From contig NZ_OY761810.1 in NCBI RefSeq assembly GCF_963664915.1, positions 2,370,661 through 2,434,660 of the forward strand: DNA of 64,000 bases, read 5' to 3'. The stretch comes from an uncultured Caproiciproducens sp. (lineage in GTDB: Bacteria > Bacillota > Clostridia > Oscillospirales > Acutalibacteraceae). Positions 55,232-63,462 of the stretch are shown here, piece by piece (position 1 is the first letter of the stretch; the number at the start of each line of letters is the position of its first letter). The translations under genes and the position numbers were made by a program. Under the pieces are notes generated by a model. It saw only the letters and a program-made list of their open reading frames with translations, was not told the origin of the DNA and ran no database searches.

Positions 55232-56257
55232 GTGCTGGGTACTGATATTGCGATAGATCTTGGTACATCGGCCGTCAAGATTTATCTTGACGGGAAGGGC
55301 ATTATACTTAATGAACCGGCAGTTGTTGCCGTTAATGTGGAAACAGACGAAGTTGTGTCTATAGGCTTAGAAGCTTACAGGATGGTGGGTCGCACATCGG
55401 ATAAGATTGATGTCTCGCACCCTCTTTGCAACGGTGTAATTTCAAATTTTGATCTTGCACAGTATCTAATTAACACATATTTGAAAAAAATCAGCGGAAG
55501 CAAGGTCTTTATGCCCCGCGTTGTGGTCAGCGTACCATGCCAGATTACGGAAGTCGAAAAGCGCGCGGTGGTTGACGCAATCAGCGCGGCAGGCGTTCGT
55601 AAAATCTGCCTGATTGAAGAACCCGTTGCCGCCGCCCTCGGCGCCGGTGTGGATATTTCCACTCCGCACGGTACTCTGATCGTTGACATCGGCGGCGGTA
55701 CAACAGATATGGCGGTGCTTTCCTTGAGCGGTATTGCGATTTCACGTTCTGTTAAGATTGCGGGCAATGCTTTTGATGAAGCGATCATTAAATATATCCG
55801 CAGAAAATACAATCTGATTATCGGTCAGCACATGGCTGAGGAAGCAAAAATTGCGATTGGCTGTGTGTATCCGAGAAAAGATATTTGTAATCACAGGGTA
55901 AAGGGCAGAAATGCAATGACCGGCCTGCCGCAGTGGGCAGATATCTCCTGCGACGAAATTTTGGAAGCACTCATTGAACCGGCAATGCAAATTGTCCGCA
56001 CGATACAGGAGATGCTTGAGAAAACGCCTCCCGAACTGATGGGAGATGTCTATACGGACGGAATCATTTTGACGGGCGGATCGGCTCAGCTTTACGGCGT
56101 TGACACGCTGATTTCCAAAAAAGCGAAGATGCCGGTTCATGTTGCACAGGACTCCCAGATTTGTGTTGCGCTCGGAGCGGGTAAGGCCATTAAGTTTATT
56201 GACGATATGCAGAATAAAGGATACGGTGTTCTTAATCCGCTGAGTGCCGCTTATTAA
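55232..56257 (+). CDS. MreB/Mbl-family actin-like cell-shape protein
   Basis: 341 residues of the actin-like fold. Phosphate loop 1 DIAIDLGTSAVKIY, PAVVAV, phosphate loop 2 VDIGGGTTDMAVL and adenosine loop LTGGSAQLYGVDTL. The phosphate-1 loop diverges from the usual DLGTANTLVY of MreB, so it is perhaps Mbl or MreBH. GTG start 55232. It is solitary, without mreC/mreD. Forms membrane filaments guiding wall synthesis. Confidence 0.88.
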   Translation: MLGTDIAIDLGTSAVKIYLDGKGIILNEPAVVAVNVETDEVVSIGLEAYRMVGRTSDKIDVSHPLCNGVISNFDLAQYLINTYLKKISGSKVFMPRVVVSVPCQITEVEKRAVVDAISAAGVRKICLIEEPVAAALGAGVDISTPHGTLIVDIGGGTTDMAVLSLSGIAISRSVKIAGNAFDEAIIKYIRRKYNLIIGQHMAEEAKIAIGCVYPRKDICNHRVKGRNAMTGLPQWADISCDEILEALIEPAMQIVRTIQEMLEKTPPELMGDVYTDGIILTGGSAQLYGVDTLISKKAKMPVHVAQDSQICVALGAGKAIKFIDDMQNKGYGVLNPLSAAY

Positions 56258-56276
56258 TAAAAAAAAACGGAAAACG

Positions 56277-56313
56277 AAAGCATTGTTGTAAGTTGTTACA
56301 ACAATGCTTTTTT
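56277..56313 (+). terminator. intrinsic terminator after the mreB-like gene
   Basis: 15-bp stem AAAGCATTGTTGTAA / TTACAACAATGCTTT (56277-56291 with 56296-56310), then Ts. Confidence 0.9.
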
Positions 56314-56327
56314 GATGTTAGCCAAGC

Positions 56328-56354
56328 TTAATTTTACAAGAAATTTGACGATAT
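56328..56354 (+). promoter_or_regulatory. possible sigma-D (motility) promoter of the Cache MCP
   Basis: TTAA (56328-56331), 15-nt spacer, GACGATAT (56347-56354), close to the SigD consensus TAAA-N15-(G)CCGATAT. Location 68 nt before an MCP gene supports it. No SigD gene is in the window. Confidence 0.35.
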
Positions 56355-56421
56355 ATGAAATTAACAAGAGCGTGAAATTCAATTTGGTCAGAAACAAATG
56401 CGGTTGAGAGGGGCGTAAGAA

Positions 56422-58446
56422 ATGAAAAAAATAAGGCTAAAGAAGGTAGACTTCAAGAAAAAGATACAATTGAAAAGTATTAGGAATAAGCTGGCATTTA
56501 AAATTCCGCTTAAAATTATTTCAGCTGTTACAGTTATGATGATCGCAACATGCCTGTTCTTGGGCATCTATCTGTCTGCATCCCAGCAGCAGGCCGCATT
56601 GAAAAACATTAATAATCTGGCGGAAAATAACGCCTATATGGCATCGTCCTATTTAAATAACATGCAGACTCTGTCAAAGTCCTTGGCTCTTGAGGTTTAT
56701 CGATATAAGGATCTGGACTCATATACAAGAGACCGGTTTATCAAAAAAGATTTAACTGCCTACCTTGACGATACGCGAATTTTTTCCGCCTATGTGGCAT
56801 TTGAGCCAAACGAGATGTTTGACCAAACTGCGGATGGCAGGTCCTATTATGCTTATAAATTCGGTGCTGAAAAAAAATTGGATGTAGCGAGCGATTACAA
56901 TACATATAAAGACGGAGAATATTATGCGGTAACCAAACAGACGCTCAAGCCTCATGTTACCGAACCGTATTCTTATCAATTGACCTCGGGGGAAACGGTT
57001 TGGCTTATTACGATCAGCAATGCGATTCTTGACGAAAGCGGAAAATTTTTAGGAGTGGCAAATGCAGATATTTTAACAGATACAATTAATAACTTGAGTT
57101 ACGATTTGGGTGGATATTCCACTTCCGGCAATTATATTCTCTCTGCCGGATCGAATTATGTTTCCAATACAGCCGACAAAACAAAGGCGGGCACAAAGTA
57201 TTCAGGCAAAGCAAGCGATCAGGAATTCAAAGTCAGCCAGCCTTTAAAAATTGATGGAATCGACGAAAAATGGAGCAGTAATTTTACTGTGCAAAAATCA
57301 GAGGCATTAAAAGAAATCAATGTTCTTATTTTTATGGTAGGTATTGCCGGGCTCTTAGGAATTATTATCATTGGATTTATCATTTTCCAACAGATCAAAA
57401 AGTCATTATCCCCTGTTGACAGCATTATTGCGATGTCAATGGATATGGGGAAAGGAAAACTGAATTCAGATATTGAAGTTCATACAAAAGATGAACTTGG
57501 AGAACTGGCAACTATTTTTAAAAACACTTCACTTGAGTTGAGCGGCTACATAGTTGAAATATCCGATGTGCTTGAGAACATGGCAAACGGTAACCTAAAA
57601 GCTGAAGTGGAGCGCGACTATGTTGGTGATTTTGCGCCAATCAAAAAAGCGCTGATTGAAATCATTGATTCATTAAACAATGTGTTTTCTGAAATTGAAG
57701 TAGCAGCGCAGCAGGTTTCGAGTGGAGCGGGCGAAATAGCCAACGGAGCACAGTCACTTTCAAACGGCGCAACCGAACAGGCCGGCTCTCTGGAACAGCT
57801 GTCTGCTTCCATCAATGAAATATCGCGGCAGGTTAAGCAAAATGCAGACGACGCGGGCAATGCCAAAACACTTGCACAGGATGCGGAACATGAGCTGGAT
57901 GCCGGCAAAGAAACAATAGGGGAAATGATCGAAGCCATTGATCAAATCAGGGTATCTTCGAGTGAAATTACAAAGATCATTAAAACAATAGACGATATTG
58001 CATTTCAAACTAATATATTGGCTCTGAATGCAGCTGTTGAAGCGGCAAGAGCCGGTACTGCGGGAAGAGGATTTGCCGTTGTGGCCGATGAAGTCAGAAA
58101 TCTTGCCAGTAAAAGTGCAGAGGCGGCAAAACATACCACTTCGCTGATAGAAGGCTCTGTCGGTGCAGTGGAAAACGGAACAAGAATAGCCGGGAAAACA
58201 GCTGATTTGCTGAATCGGATTATTGAAAAGTTCACCAGCGTCAACAATCTGGTAACACAGATAGCCGGGGCTTCCAATGATCAGGCCAATTCAATTGAAC
58301 AGATTGATGTAGGCGTCGCACAAATATCGGCGGTGGTGCAAACCAATTCTGCAACTGCCGAAGAAAGCGCCGCCGCTGCTGAAGAGCTTTCCGCACAAGC
58401 CAGCCTGCTTCGCGACAGGGTAGCTAAATTTGAACTAAAGAAATAA
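56422..58446 (+). CDS. methyl-accepting chemotaxis protein with extracellular Cache domain
   Basis: 674 residues. Basic cytoplasmic N-terminus, TM1 (about 32-54), extracytoplasmic double-Cache region (about 60-300; DDTRIFSAYVAFEP, YSYQLTSGETVWLITISNAIL and KFLGVANADIL mark it), TM2 (about 303-325), HAMP, and the signalling domain with the [21 protein letters not shown] tip. Ends FELKK. Senses a small metabolite, probably an amino or carboxylic acid. Clearly paralogous in its cytoplasmic half to the sensor-less MCP at 6188. Confidence 0.94.
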   Translation: MKKIRLKKVDFKKKIQLKSIRNKLAFKIPLKIISAVTVMMIATCLFLGIYLSASQQQAALKNINNLAENNAYMASSYLNNMQTLSKSLALEVYRYKDLDSYTRDRFIKKDLTAYLDDTRIFSAYVAFEPNEMFDQTADGRSYYAYKFGAEKKLDVASDYNTYKDGEYYAVTKQTLKPHVTEPYSYQLTSGETVWLITISNAILDESGKFLGVANADILTDTINNLSYDLGGYSTSGNYILSAGSNYVSNTADKTKAGTKYSGKASDQEFKVSQPLKIDGIDEKWSSNFTVQKSEALKEINVLIFMVGIAGLLGIIIIGFIIFQQIKKSLSPVDSIIAMSMDMGKGKLNSDIEVHTKDELGELATIFKNTSLELSGYIVEISDVLENMANGNLKAEVERDYVGDFAPIKKALIEIIDSLNNVFSEIEVAAQQVSSGAGEIANGAQSLSNGATEQAGSLEQLSASINEISRQVKQNADDAGNAKTLAQDAEHELDAGKETIGEMIEAIDQIRVSSSEITKIIKTIDDIAFQTNILALNAAVEAARAGTAGRGFAVVADEVRNLASKSAEAAKHTTSLIEGSVGAVENGTRIAGKTADLLNRIIEKFTSVNNLVTQIAGASNDQANSIEQIDVGVAQISAVVQTNSATAEESAAAAEELSAQASLLRDRVAKFELKK

Positions 58447-58467
58447 TTAGGATCACAAATAAGCAAA

Positions 58468-58504
58468 AATGATCGCCGCTGTACAGAATACAGCGGCGAT
58501 CATT
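58468..58504. terminator. bidirectional terminator, MCP / small minus-strand gene
   Basis: 16-bp perfect stem AATGATCGCCGCTGTA and complement (58468-58483 with 58489-58504), 5-nt loop, between convergent genes. Confidence 0.8.
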
Positions 58505-58518
58505 ATCATAATCAAATT

Positions 58519-58755
58519 CTATTTACTCATCATATAGTTGATGAACATCAATTCATCTTCCGGATTTTCTACGTTTAATTCGGCTGAAACCGTTGAATTT
58601 TTAGCACTTTCCAAAAGCGCTCTTACACCATACAATTGACACAGCTTGCTCTTTAAATTTAGGGTGTTTCCGTCCTCGGTAATTAAGTAGACGTTTCCTT
58701 TGGCTTTGTCTAAAAGCTCAATCAGTTTTACTACATCAATGTCGTAAAGTTTCAT
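58519..58755 (-). CDS. conserved hypothetical small protein (78 aa)
   Basis: 78 residues, MKLYDIDVVKLIELLDKAKGNVYLITEDGNTLNLKSKLCQLYGV, then a helix and ENPEDELMFINYMMSK. Resembles a small clostridial family sometimes mislabelled 'polyA polymerase'; no catalytic motif is present. It has good AGGAGG before the ATG (minus strand, at about 58765-58770) and ends at a terminator, so it is likely real. Function unknown. Confidence 0.7.
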   Translation of the reverse strand: MKLYDIDVVKLIELLDKAKGNVYLITEDGNTLNLKSKLCQLYGVRALLESAKNSTVSAELNVENPEDELMFINYMMSK

Positions 58756-59107
58756 ATTTTCAACCTCCTAAATATTGGGTTTTACTTCTGAGCAGATTAT
58801 AACATGTATTTTCGATAAATACAATAACCATCAAAATCTATACTTTTCCTCTTATATTGTAATAATCCATAATATAAAAAAGAATTCTTTAATTTATATT
58901 ATTATAGTATCATACATTATGCACAATTGCAAGGAATTAAATTTGTACAAAAATTAATTAAGGATAATATCGGAAAATTATTTATTATTATGTTGCCTTT
59001 TGTTGCAAAATCTATAAAATTTACATATTGTTAATTAAATCATAGTGTCAAATATAGTAAAATAATATACGAGTACTTTTAAGATATGCTATTATAAGGA
59101 TGATAAT
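58756..59107. other. 352-nt A+T-rich divergent intergenic region
   Basis: Very A+T-rich sequence between the minus-strand small gene and DUF5685. It should hold two promoters. No clean -35/-10 pair, coding frame, tRNA or riboswitch was recognised. Confidence 0.5.
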
Positions 59108-60013
59108 GTGTTTGGTTATGTAAGGCCGCAAAAATCGGAGCTGCTTGTTCGTGAGTATGAACAGTACAGAGGAGTATATTGTTCCTTGTGCCGTCAGCTG
59201 GGCAAAAGCTACGGTGTTGCATCGCGGCTTACTTTAAGTTATGACTGCACTTTCTATGCGCTGATGCTTTTTGCGTTCAGTCCGGAGTGTCCGGGTTTTC
59301 ACAGCGGCCGCTGCGTTGTGAATCCAATGAAAAAATGCGCATACTGTACTACGGGGGAAACTGAATTCATCGCTGCTTCGGCTCTTTCCGTGATTATGAC
59401 CTATTACAAGATTAAGGATGACGTTGCAGATTCCCACTTTTTTGGCAAACTCCGTGCGTACTTTTTACTGCTTTTCGCAGCGAGCGCGCACAGAAAAGCG
59501 GCCCGCGATTTCCCATGGATGAATGAAATTGTTTTAGCCTCCATGGAAGAGCAAAGAGCAGCGGAGCAGGAAAATGATCCGAGTATGGATTCCTGTGCGG
59601 AACCGACGGCAAAAATGCTTCAGCGGATTTTTGAAACCGTTGCGGGGATGAACGCAAACTACGAAACTCCGGAAGCGCGGATATTGCGCCAGTTTGGCTA
59701 TTTTTTAGGTCGGTGGGTGTATTTGATTGACGCTGCGGACGATATTGAAAAGGACATTAAAACAGCGTCGTTTAATCCTTTTATTATAAAATGTAATTTG
59801 GACAGTTCAAGCAGCCCAGAAGATCTGGACAAGGCAAGAAACTACGCGAATCAGGTTCTCAATCTGACGCTTTCCCAGCTGGCCGCCGCTTTGAATATTT
59901 TGGACTTAGACCATTTTGATACGATCATCAATAACGTCATTTTTAAAGGCTTACCGGAAATGCAAAAAGAATTACTATTTAAGAAGGAGAAAATGCATGT
60001 CAGATCCTTATAA
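59108..60013 (+). CDS. DUF5685 protein
   Basis: 301 residues, largely helical, of the DUF5685 family (MFGYVRPQKSELLVREYEQYRGVYCSLCRQLG is the family start, read in parts). Cysteine pairs C25/C28 and C77/C80 plus C61 and C69 suggest a metal site. Two aspartate-rich stretches are present: DDVAD at 104-108 and DAADDIEKD at 208-216 followed by FNP. In helical isoprenoid synthases, paired Asp-rich motifs bind Mg-diphosphate; similarity here is a by-eye inference. GTG start 59108 after AGGATGA. Overlaps the J-domain gene by 17 nt. Confidence 0.75.
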   Translation: MFGYVRPQKSELLVREYEQYRGVYCSLCRQLGKSYGVASRLTLSYDCTFYALMLFAFSPECPGFHSGRCVVNPMKKCAYCTTGETEFIAASALSVIMTYYKIKDDVADSHFFGKLRAYFLLLFAASAHRKAARDFPWMNEIVLASMEEQRAAEQENDPSMDSCAEPTAKMLQRIFETVAGMNANYETPEARILRQFGYFLGRWVYLIDAADDIEKDIKTASFNPFIIKCNLDSSSSPEDLDKARNYANQVLNLTLSQLAAALNILDLDHFDTIINNVIFKGLPEMQKELLFKKEKMHVRSL

Positions 60014-60635
60014 AATATTAGGAGTATCTCCAACTGCAACAGATGATGAGTTAAAAACAGCGTACCGGGAACTTGCAAAAAAATATCACCCCGATAATTA
60101 TTCCGGCAGTCCCATCGCCGACCTGGCCGGCGAAAAGATGAAAGAGATTAACGAGGCTTATGATACTGTTGTCGCGCAAAGAAAGCGACAGAAGAATAGC
60201 GGCTATACCGGATACACAGCGCCTGATGCCGGTTACGCCGGCCAAAGCTATACAAATTCCTATTCCGGCTTCAACGATGTAAGAAATCTGATTATGACCG
60301 GTCGGATTGCGGATGCGGAACAGATATTAAACGGGGTCCCTTCCGAAAACAGAAATGCCGAATGGTATTTTTTGAAGGGTACCGTGCTGTATAAAAGAGG
60401 ATGGCTGGAAGAGGCTTACAACAATTTTGCCAGAGCCTGCCAGATGGAACCTAACAACGGAGAATACCGTGCTGCCATGAACCAGGTTATCAACCAGCGA
60501 AATGGCGCTTACGGCGGTTATAATCCCAATATGCCGCGAACAAACGGCTGCGGCAGCTGTGATGTATGCTCTTCTCTGATCTGCGCTGACTGCTGCTGCG
60601 AATGTATGGGCGGTGACTTGATCCCCTGCTGTTGA
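59997..60635 (+). CDS. J-domain protein with TPR-like middle and poly-Cys tail
   Basis: 212 residues. J domain (5-65) with the HPD motif at 31-33 (KKYHPDN), so able to stimulate a DnaK-type ATPase. A Tyr/Gly-rich linker, then a TPR-like hairpin (about 95-170; RIADAEQILNGVP, AEWYFLKGTVLYKRGWLEEAYNNFARACQMEP), and a C-terminal block with 11 cysteines in about 30 residues (CGSCDVCSSLICADCCCEC, CC end). ATG 59997 after AAGGAG. The C-terminal block could be a zinc/Fe-S module or lipid-modified anchor. Confidence 0.85.
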   Translation: MSDPYKILGVSPTATDDELKTAYRELAKKYHPDNYSGSPIADLAGEKMKEINEAYDTVVAQRKRQKNSGYTGYTAPDAGYAGQSYTNSYSGFNDVRNLIMTGRIADAEQILNGVPSENRNAEWYFLKGTVLYKRGWLEEAYNNFARACQMEPNNGEYRAAMNQVINQRNGAYGGYNPNMPRTNGCGSCDVCSSLICADCCCECMGGDLIPCC

Positions 60636-60657
60636 CGTTGTTCAGGGAGGAATCGAA

Positions 60658-61191
60658 TTGAGTAAAACTATTCGTTTGGCCTTTTGCGGCATTATAACGG
60701 CATTTTGCACAATGACGATGTTTTTAACCGGATTGATTCCCATTGGCACTTATGCGTTGCCTGCTTTTTCCGGCATCCTGCTTATCGTTATTGTCATTGA
60801 ACTTGGCGCGGGTTGGGCATGGCCGGTTTACATTGCTTCATCGGCTCTTTCACTTCTGATTGCTGCGGATAAGGAAGCCGCCATGCTGTTTGTTGTTTTT
60901 TTTGGCTACTATCCGATTTTAAAAGCATATTTTGAAAGAATTCATTATAAATTTCTTTCCTATTTGCTTAAGTTTTTGGTTTTTAATGCCGCTATGATCT
61001 TTGCATTTTTTCTCAGCATTAAACTGCTTGGCGTACCTGAAGAAAGTTTTACCGTTTTTGGATTATATTTGCCATGGGCTTTACTGATTGCGGGGAATTT
61101 CGTGTTTGCCATATATGATTACGCAATTTCAACACTTGTGGTCCTGTATTTCCAGAGATTTCACAAATTTGTCGGTAAGTGGCTGAAATAA
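60658..61191 (+). CDS. hypothetical integral membrane protein
   Basis: 177 residues with five or six transmembrane segments (about 5-25, 32-52, 55-70, 75-92, 104-122, 132-158). IPIGTYALPAFSGILLIVIVIELG resembles small ECF-type S components or the CPBP-like helical membrane proteins, without a family I can name. TTG start at 60658, 7 nt after AGGGAGG, 22 nt after the J-domain gene, so in the same transcript. It may be the membrane partner of the DUF5685/J pair (inference). Confidence 0.7.
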   Translation: MSKTIRLAFCGIITAFCTMTMFLTGLIPIGTYALPAFSGILLIVIVIELGAGWAWPVYIASSALSLLIAADKEAAMLFVVFFGYYPILKAYFERIHYKFLSYLLKFLVFNAAMIFAFFLSIKLLGVPEESFTVFGLYLPWALLIAGNFVFAIYDYAISTLVVLYFQRFHKFVGKWLK

Positions 61192-61204
61192 AAATGATAA
61201 TAAT

Positions 61205-61230
61205 ACCCCTTTATAGGGGGATTTTTTTTG
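61205..61230 (+). terminator. weak intrinsic terminator after the membrane-protein gene
   Basis: A short CCCCT / AGGGG stem followed by eight Ts (61222-61229). Confidence 0.45.
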
Positions 61231-61337
61231 CGGGAACCATTAAAATGCATCGCAGGTAATTGCTTCCTGCAAAAACATATAAATACACTTGATTTTTATG
61301 CCATTTAGAATTAATATGAATAACAGGAGTTGGTAGA

Positions 61338-62222
61338 ATGAATAATTTACTAGCAGTTAGAATCAAAAATAAAATGGGTGATTTCTCAAAAGGGCAAAAA
61401 TTGATTGCAAAATATATTGAGGAACACTACGACAAGGTCGCGTTTATGACTGCTTCCAGGCTTGGCGCGACCGTGGGTGTCAGTGAGTCGACCGTTGTCC
61501 GCTTCGCGACCGAAATAGGATACACAGGTTATCCTGAGCTTCAGCAGGCAATGCAGGAGATGATTCGGAATAAACTGACCTCTGTTCAAAGAATGGAAGT
61601 GACAGCCAGCCGCATTGGCGATTCCGATATTCTGGATTCTGTTTTTAATCAGGATATTGATATTATCCGAAGAACCATGGAAGAAACCCCTCATGAAGAT
61701 TTTTACCGGTCGGTGGACGCGATTGTCGCAGCGCGTAAAATTTATATTCTGGGTGCAAGAAGTTCACTCGCGTTAGCTACATTTTTGTCCTATTATTTTA
61801 ATTTGATCTTTGAAAGTGTTCTGTTGGTACAGTCCACCAGCGAAGGTGAAATTTTTGAACAGATGATTCGGATTGATGAACGGGATGTTGTCATTGGAAT
61901 CAGCTTTCCGCGATATTCAAAAAAAGCGGTGAAGGCGCTGAATTTTGCTCACAAACGGGGCGCGACGGTTATCGCCATAACGGACAGTACACTGTCTCCT
62001 ATGGCAAAGGAAGCGGATAATCTGTTGCTTGCCCGCAGCGACATTGCTTCCATTGTTGATTCACTGGTGGCTCCGCTCAGCCTGATTAACGCACTGATTG
62101 TCACGACCGCACTGAGAAAAACCGGAGAGGTAACCCAAGTGTTTAAGCGGCTTGAAGATATTTGGGATGAATACGGAGTATACGAAAAGGTAGATGATAA
62201 ATCAATTGAACCGGCCTTATGA
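61338..62222 (+). CDS. MurR/RpiR family transcriptional regulator
   Basis: 294 residues. N-terminal HTH_6 (about 1-75; FSKGQKLIAKYIEEHYDKVAFMTASRLGATVGVSESTVVRFATEIG) and C-terminal SIS sugar-isomerase domain (about 120-250; KIYILGARSSLALATFLSYYF, GISFPRYSKKAVKALNFAHKRGATVIAITD). Likely senses a sugar phosphate and controls sugar or amino-sugar catabolism; no target operon is adjacent. Overlaps the flavoprotein gene by 29 nt. Confidence 0.9.
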   Translation: MNNLLAVRIKNKMGDFSKGQKLIAKYIEEHYDKVAFMTASRLGATVGVSESTVVRFATEIGYTGYPELQQAMQEMIRNKLTSVQRMEVTASRIGDSDILDSVFNQDIDIIRRTMEETPHEDFYRSVDAIVAARKIYILGARSSLALATFLSYYFNLIFESVLLVQSTSEGEIFEQMIRIDERDVVIGISFPRYSKKAVKALNFAHKRGATVIAITDSTLSPMAKEADNLLLARSDIASIVDSLVAPLSLINALIVTTALRKTGEVTQVFKRLEDIWDEYGVYEKVDDKSIEPAL

Positions 62223-63462
62223 CGCGCTGATTATTGGTGGCGGCGCCGCTGGTTTGATGGCTGCCGGGACTGCCGCGAACAACGGTCTGCATGTCTGCCT
62301 GCTTGAAAAAAATTTTCGCCCCGGACGTAAACTCATGATTACCGGAAAAGGCAGATGCAATATTACGAACAGCTGCGATGTACAGACATTCATTTCTTCC
62401 GTCCCGTCAAACGGACGCTTTCTGTACAGCGCCATCACGCAGTTCACTGCGCAGGACACCATCCGTTTTTTTGAAGATATGGGACTGCCTGTAAAAATAG
62501 AACGTGGAAATCGTGTATTTCCACAGTCGGACAAAGCAGTCGACGTGGTTGACAAGCTGACCGGATTTGTCAGGAACAGCGGTGTTGACATGATTACCGG
62601 AGAAGCAAAAAGACTTATACTGAAGGACAATATCGTTTTCGGCGCAGAATTGCAGGGGGGCTCTCAGATTCTGGCCAACTCTGTTGTTGTTTGCTGCGGC
62701 GGTGCCTCCTATCCCGCTACAGGCTCAACCGGTGACGGTTACCGTCTTGCCAGGCAGGCGGGTCACACCGTAACGCCGTTGCGTCCTTCCCTTGTTCCGC
62801 TGGTCGCTTTTGGTGATGAATGCCGTGAAATGATGGGTCTTTCACTGAAAAATGTAGCGATAAAAGTGTTTGACACTATAAAGAAAAAAAACATATACGA
62901 AGATTTTGGCGAGATGCTTTTTACGCATTTCGGGGTTTCAGGACCTACCGTTTTAAGTGCAAGCGCTCATATGAATGAAATGTCTTCGGGACGTTATCAT
63001 ATTTTGATTGATTTGAAGCCTGCCCTCAGTCCGGAACAGCTTGATGCCCGACTTCAGCGTGACTTTGAACTGAATCACAACAAGGATTTTGCCAACTCGC
63101 TTTCGGCGCTGCTGCCCAGTAAGATGATTCCTGTGATTGTTGCGAAATCCGGAATTTCTCCTGAAACAAAGTGCAACCAGATTACGAAGGAAATGCGCCG
63201 GGTTTTTGCCGGACTGCTGAAATCTTTTGAATTGTCCATTTCCGCGTTTCGCCCGATAGAGGAGGCTATTGTGACTTCCGGCGGAGTAAAAGCTGCGGAA
63301 ATCAACCCAAAAACCATGGAATCCAAGTTGGTGAAGAGACTGTATTTTGCGGGTGAAGTGATCGATGTTGACGCGTATACAGGAGGATTCAACCTGCAAA
63401 TTGCTTTCTGTACGGGCCGCCTTGCGGCAAATTCGCTGAACAGGCAGGAGGAAAACGAATGA
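62194..63462 (+). CDS. HI0933/YhiN-type FAD-dependent oxidoreductase
   Basis: 422 residues. FAD-binding Rossmann motif ALIIGGGAAGLMAAGTAA at the N-terminus, LEKNFRPGRKLMITGKGRCNITN, VVCCGGASYPATGSTGDGY, FTHFGVSGPTVLS and TSGGVKAAEINPKTMESK. This is the BaiN/HI0933 family; some members reduce bile-acid intermediates, most are uncharacterised. ATG at 62194 has a short-spaced AAAAGG; a later TTG at 62206 is the alternative. Precedes cmk with overlap, an arrangement common in Clostridia. Confidence 0.88.
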   Translation: MINQLNRPYDALIIGGGAAGLMAAGTAANNGLHVCLLEKNFRPGRKLMITGKGRCNITNSCDVQTFISSVPSNGRFLYSAITQFTAQDTIRFFEDMGLPVKIERGNRVFPQSDKAVDVVDKLTGFVRNSGVDMITGEAKRLILKDNIVFGAELQGGSQILANSVVVCCGGASYPATGSTGDGYRLARQAGHTVTPLRPSLVPLVAFGDECREMMGLSLKNVAIKVFDTIKKKNIYEDFGEMLFTHFGVSGPTVLSASAHMNEMSSGRYHILIDLKPALSPEQLDARLQRDFELNHNKDFANSLSALLPSKMIPVIVAKSGISPETKCNQITKEMRRVFAGLLKSFELSISAFRPIEEAIVTSGGVKAAEINPKTMESKLVKRLYFAGEVIDVDAYTGGFNLQIAFCTGRLAANSLNRQEENE

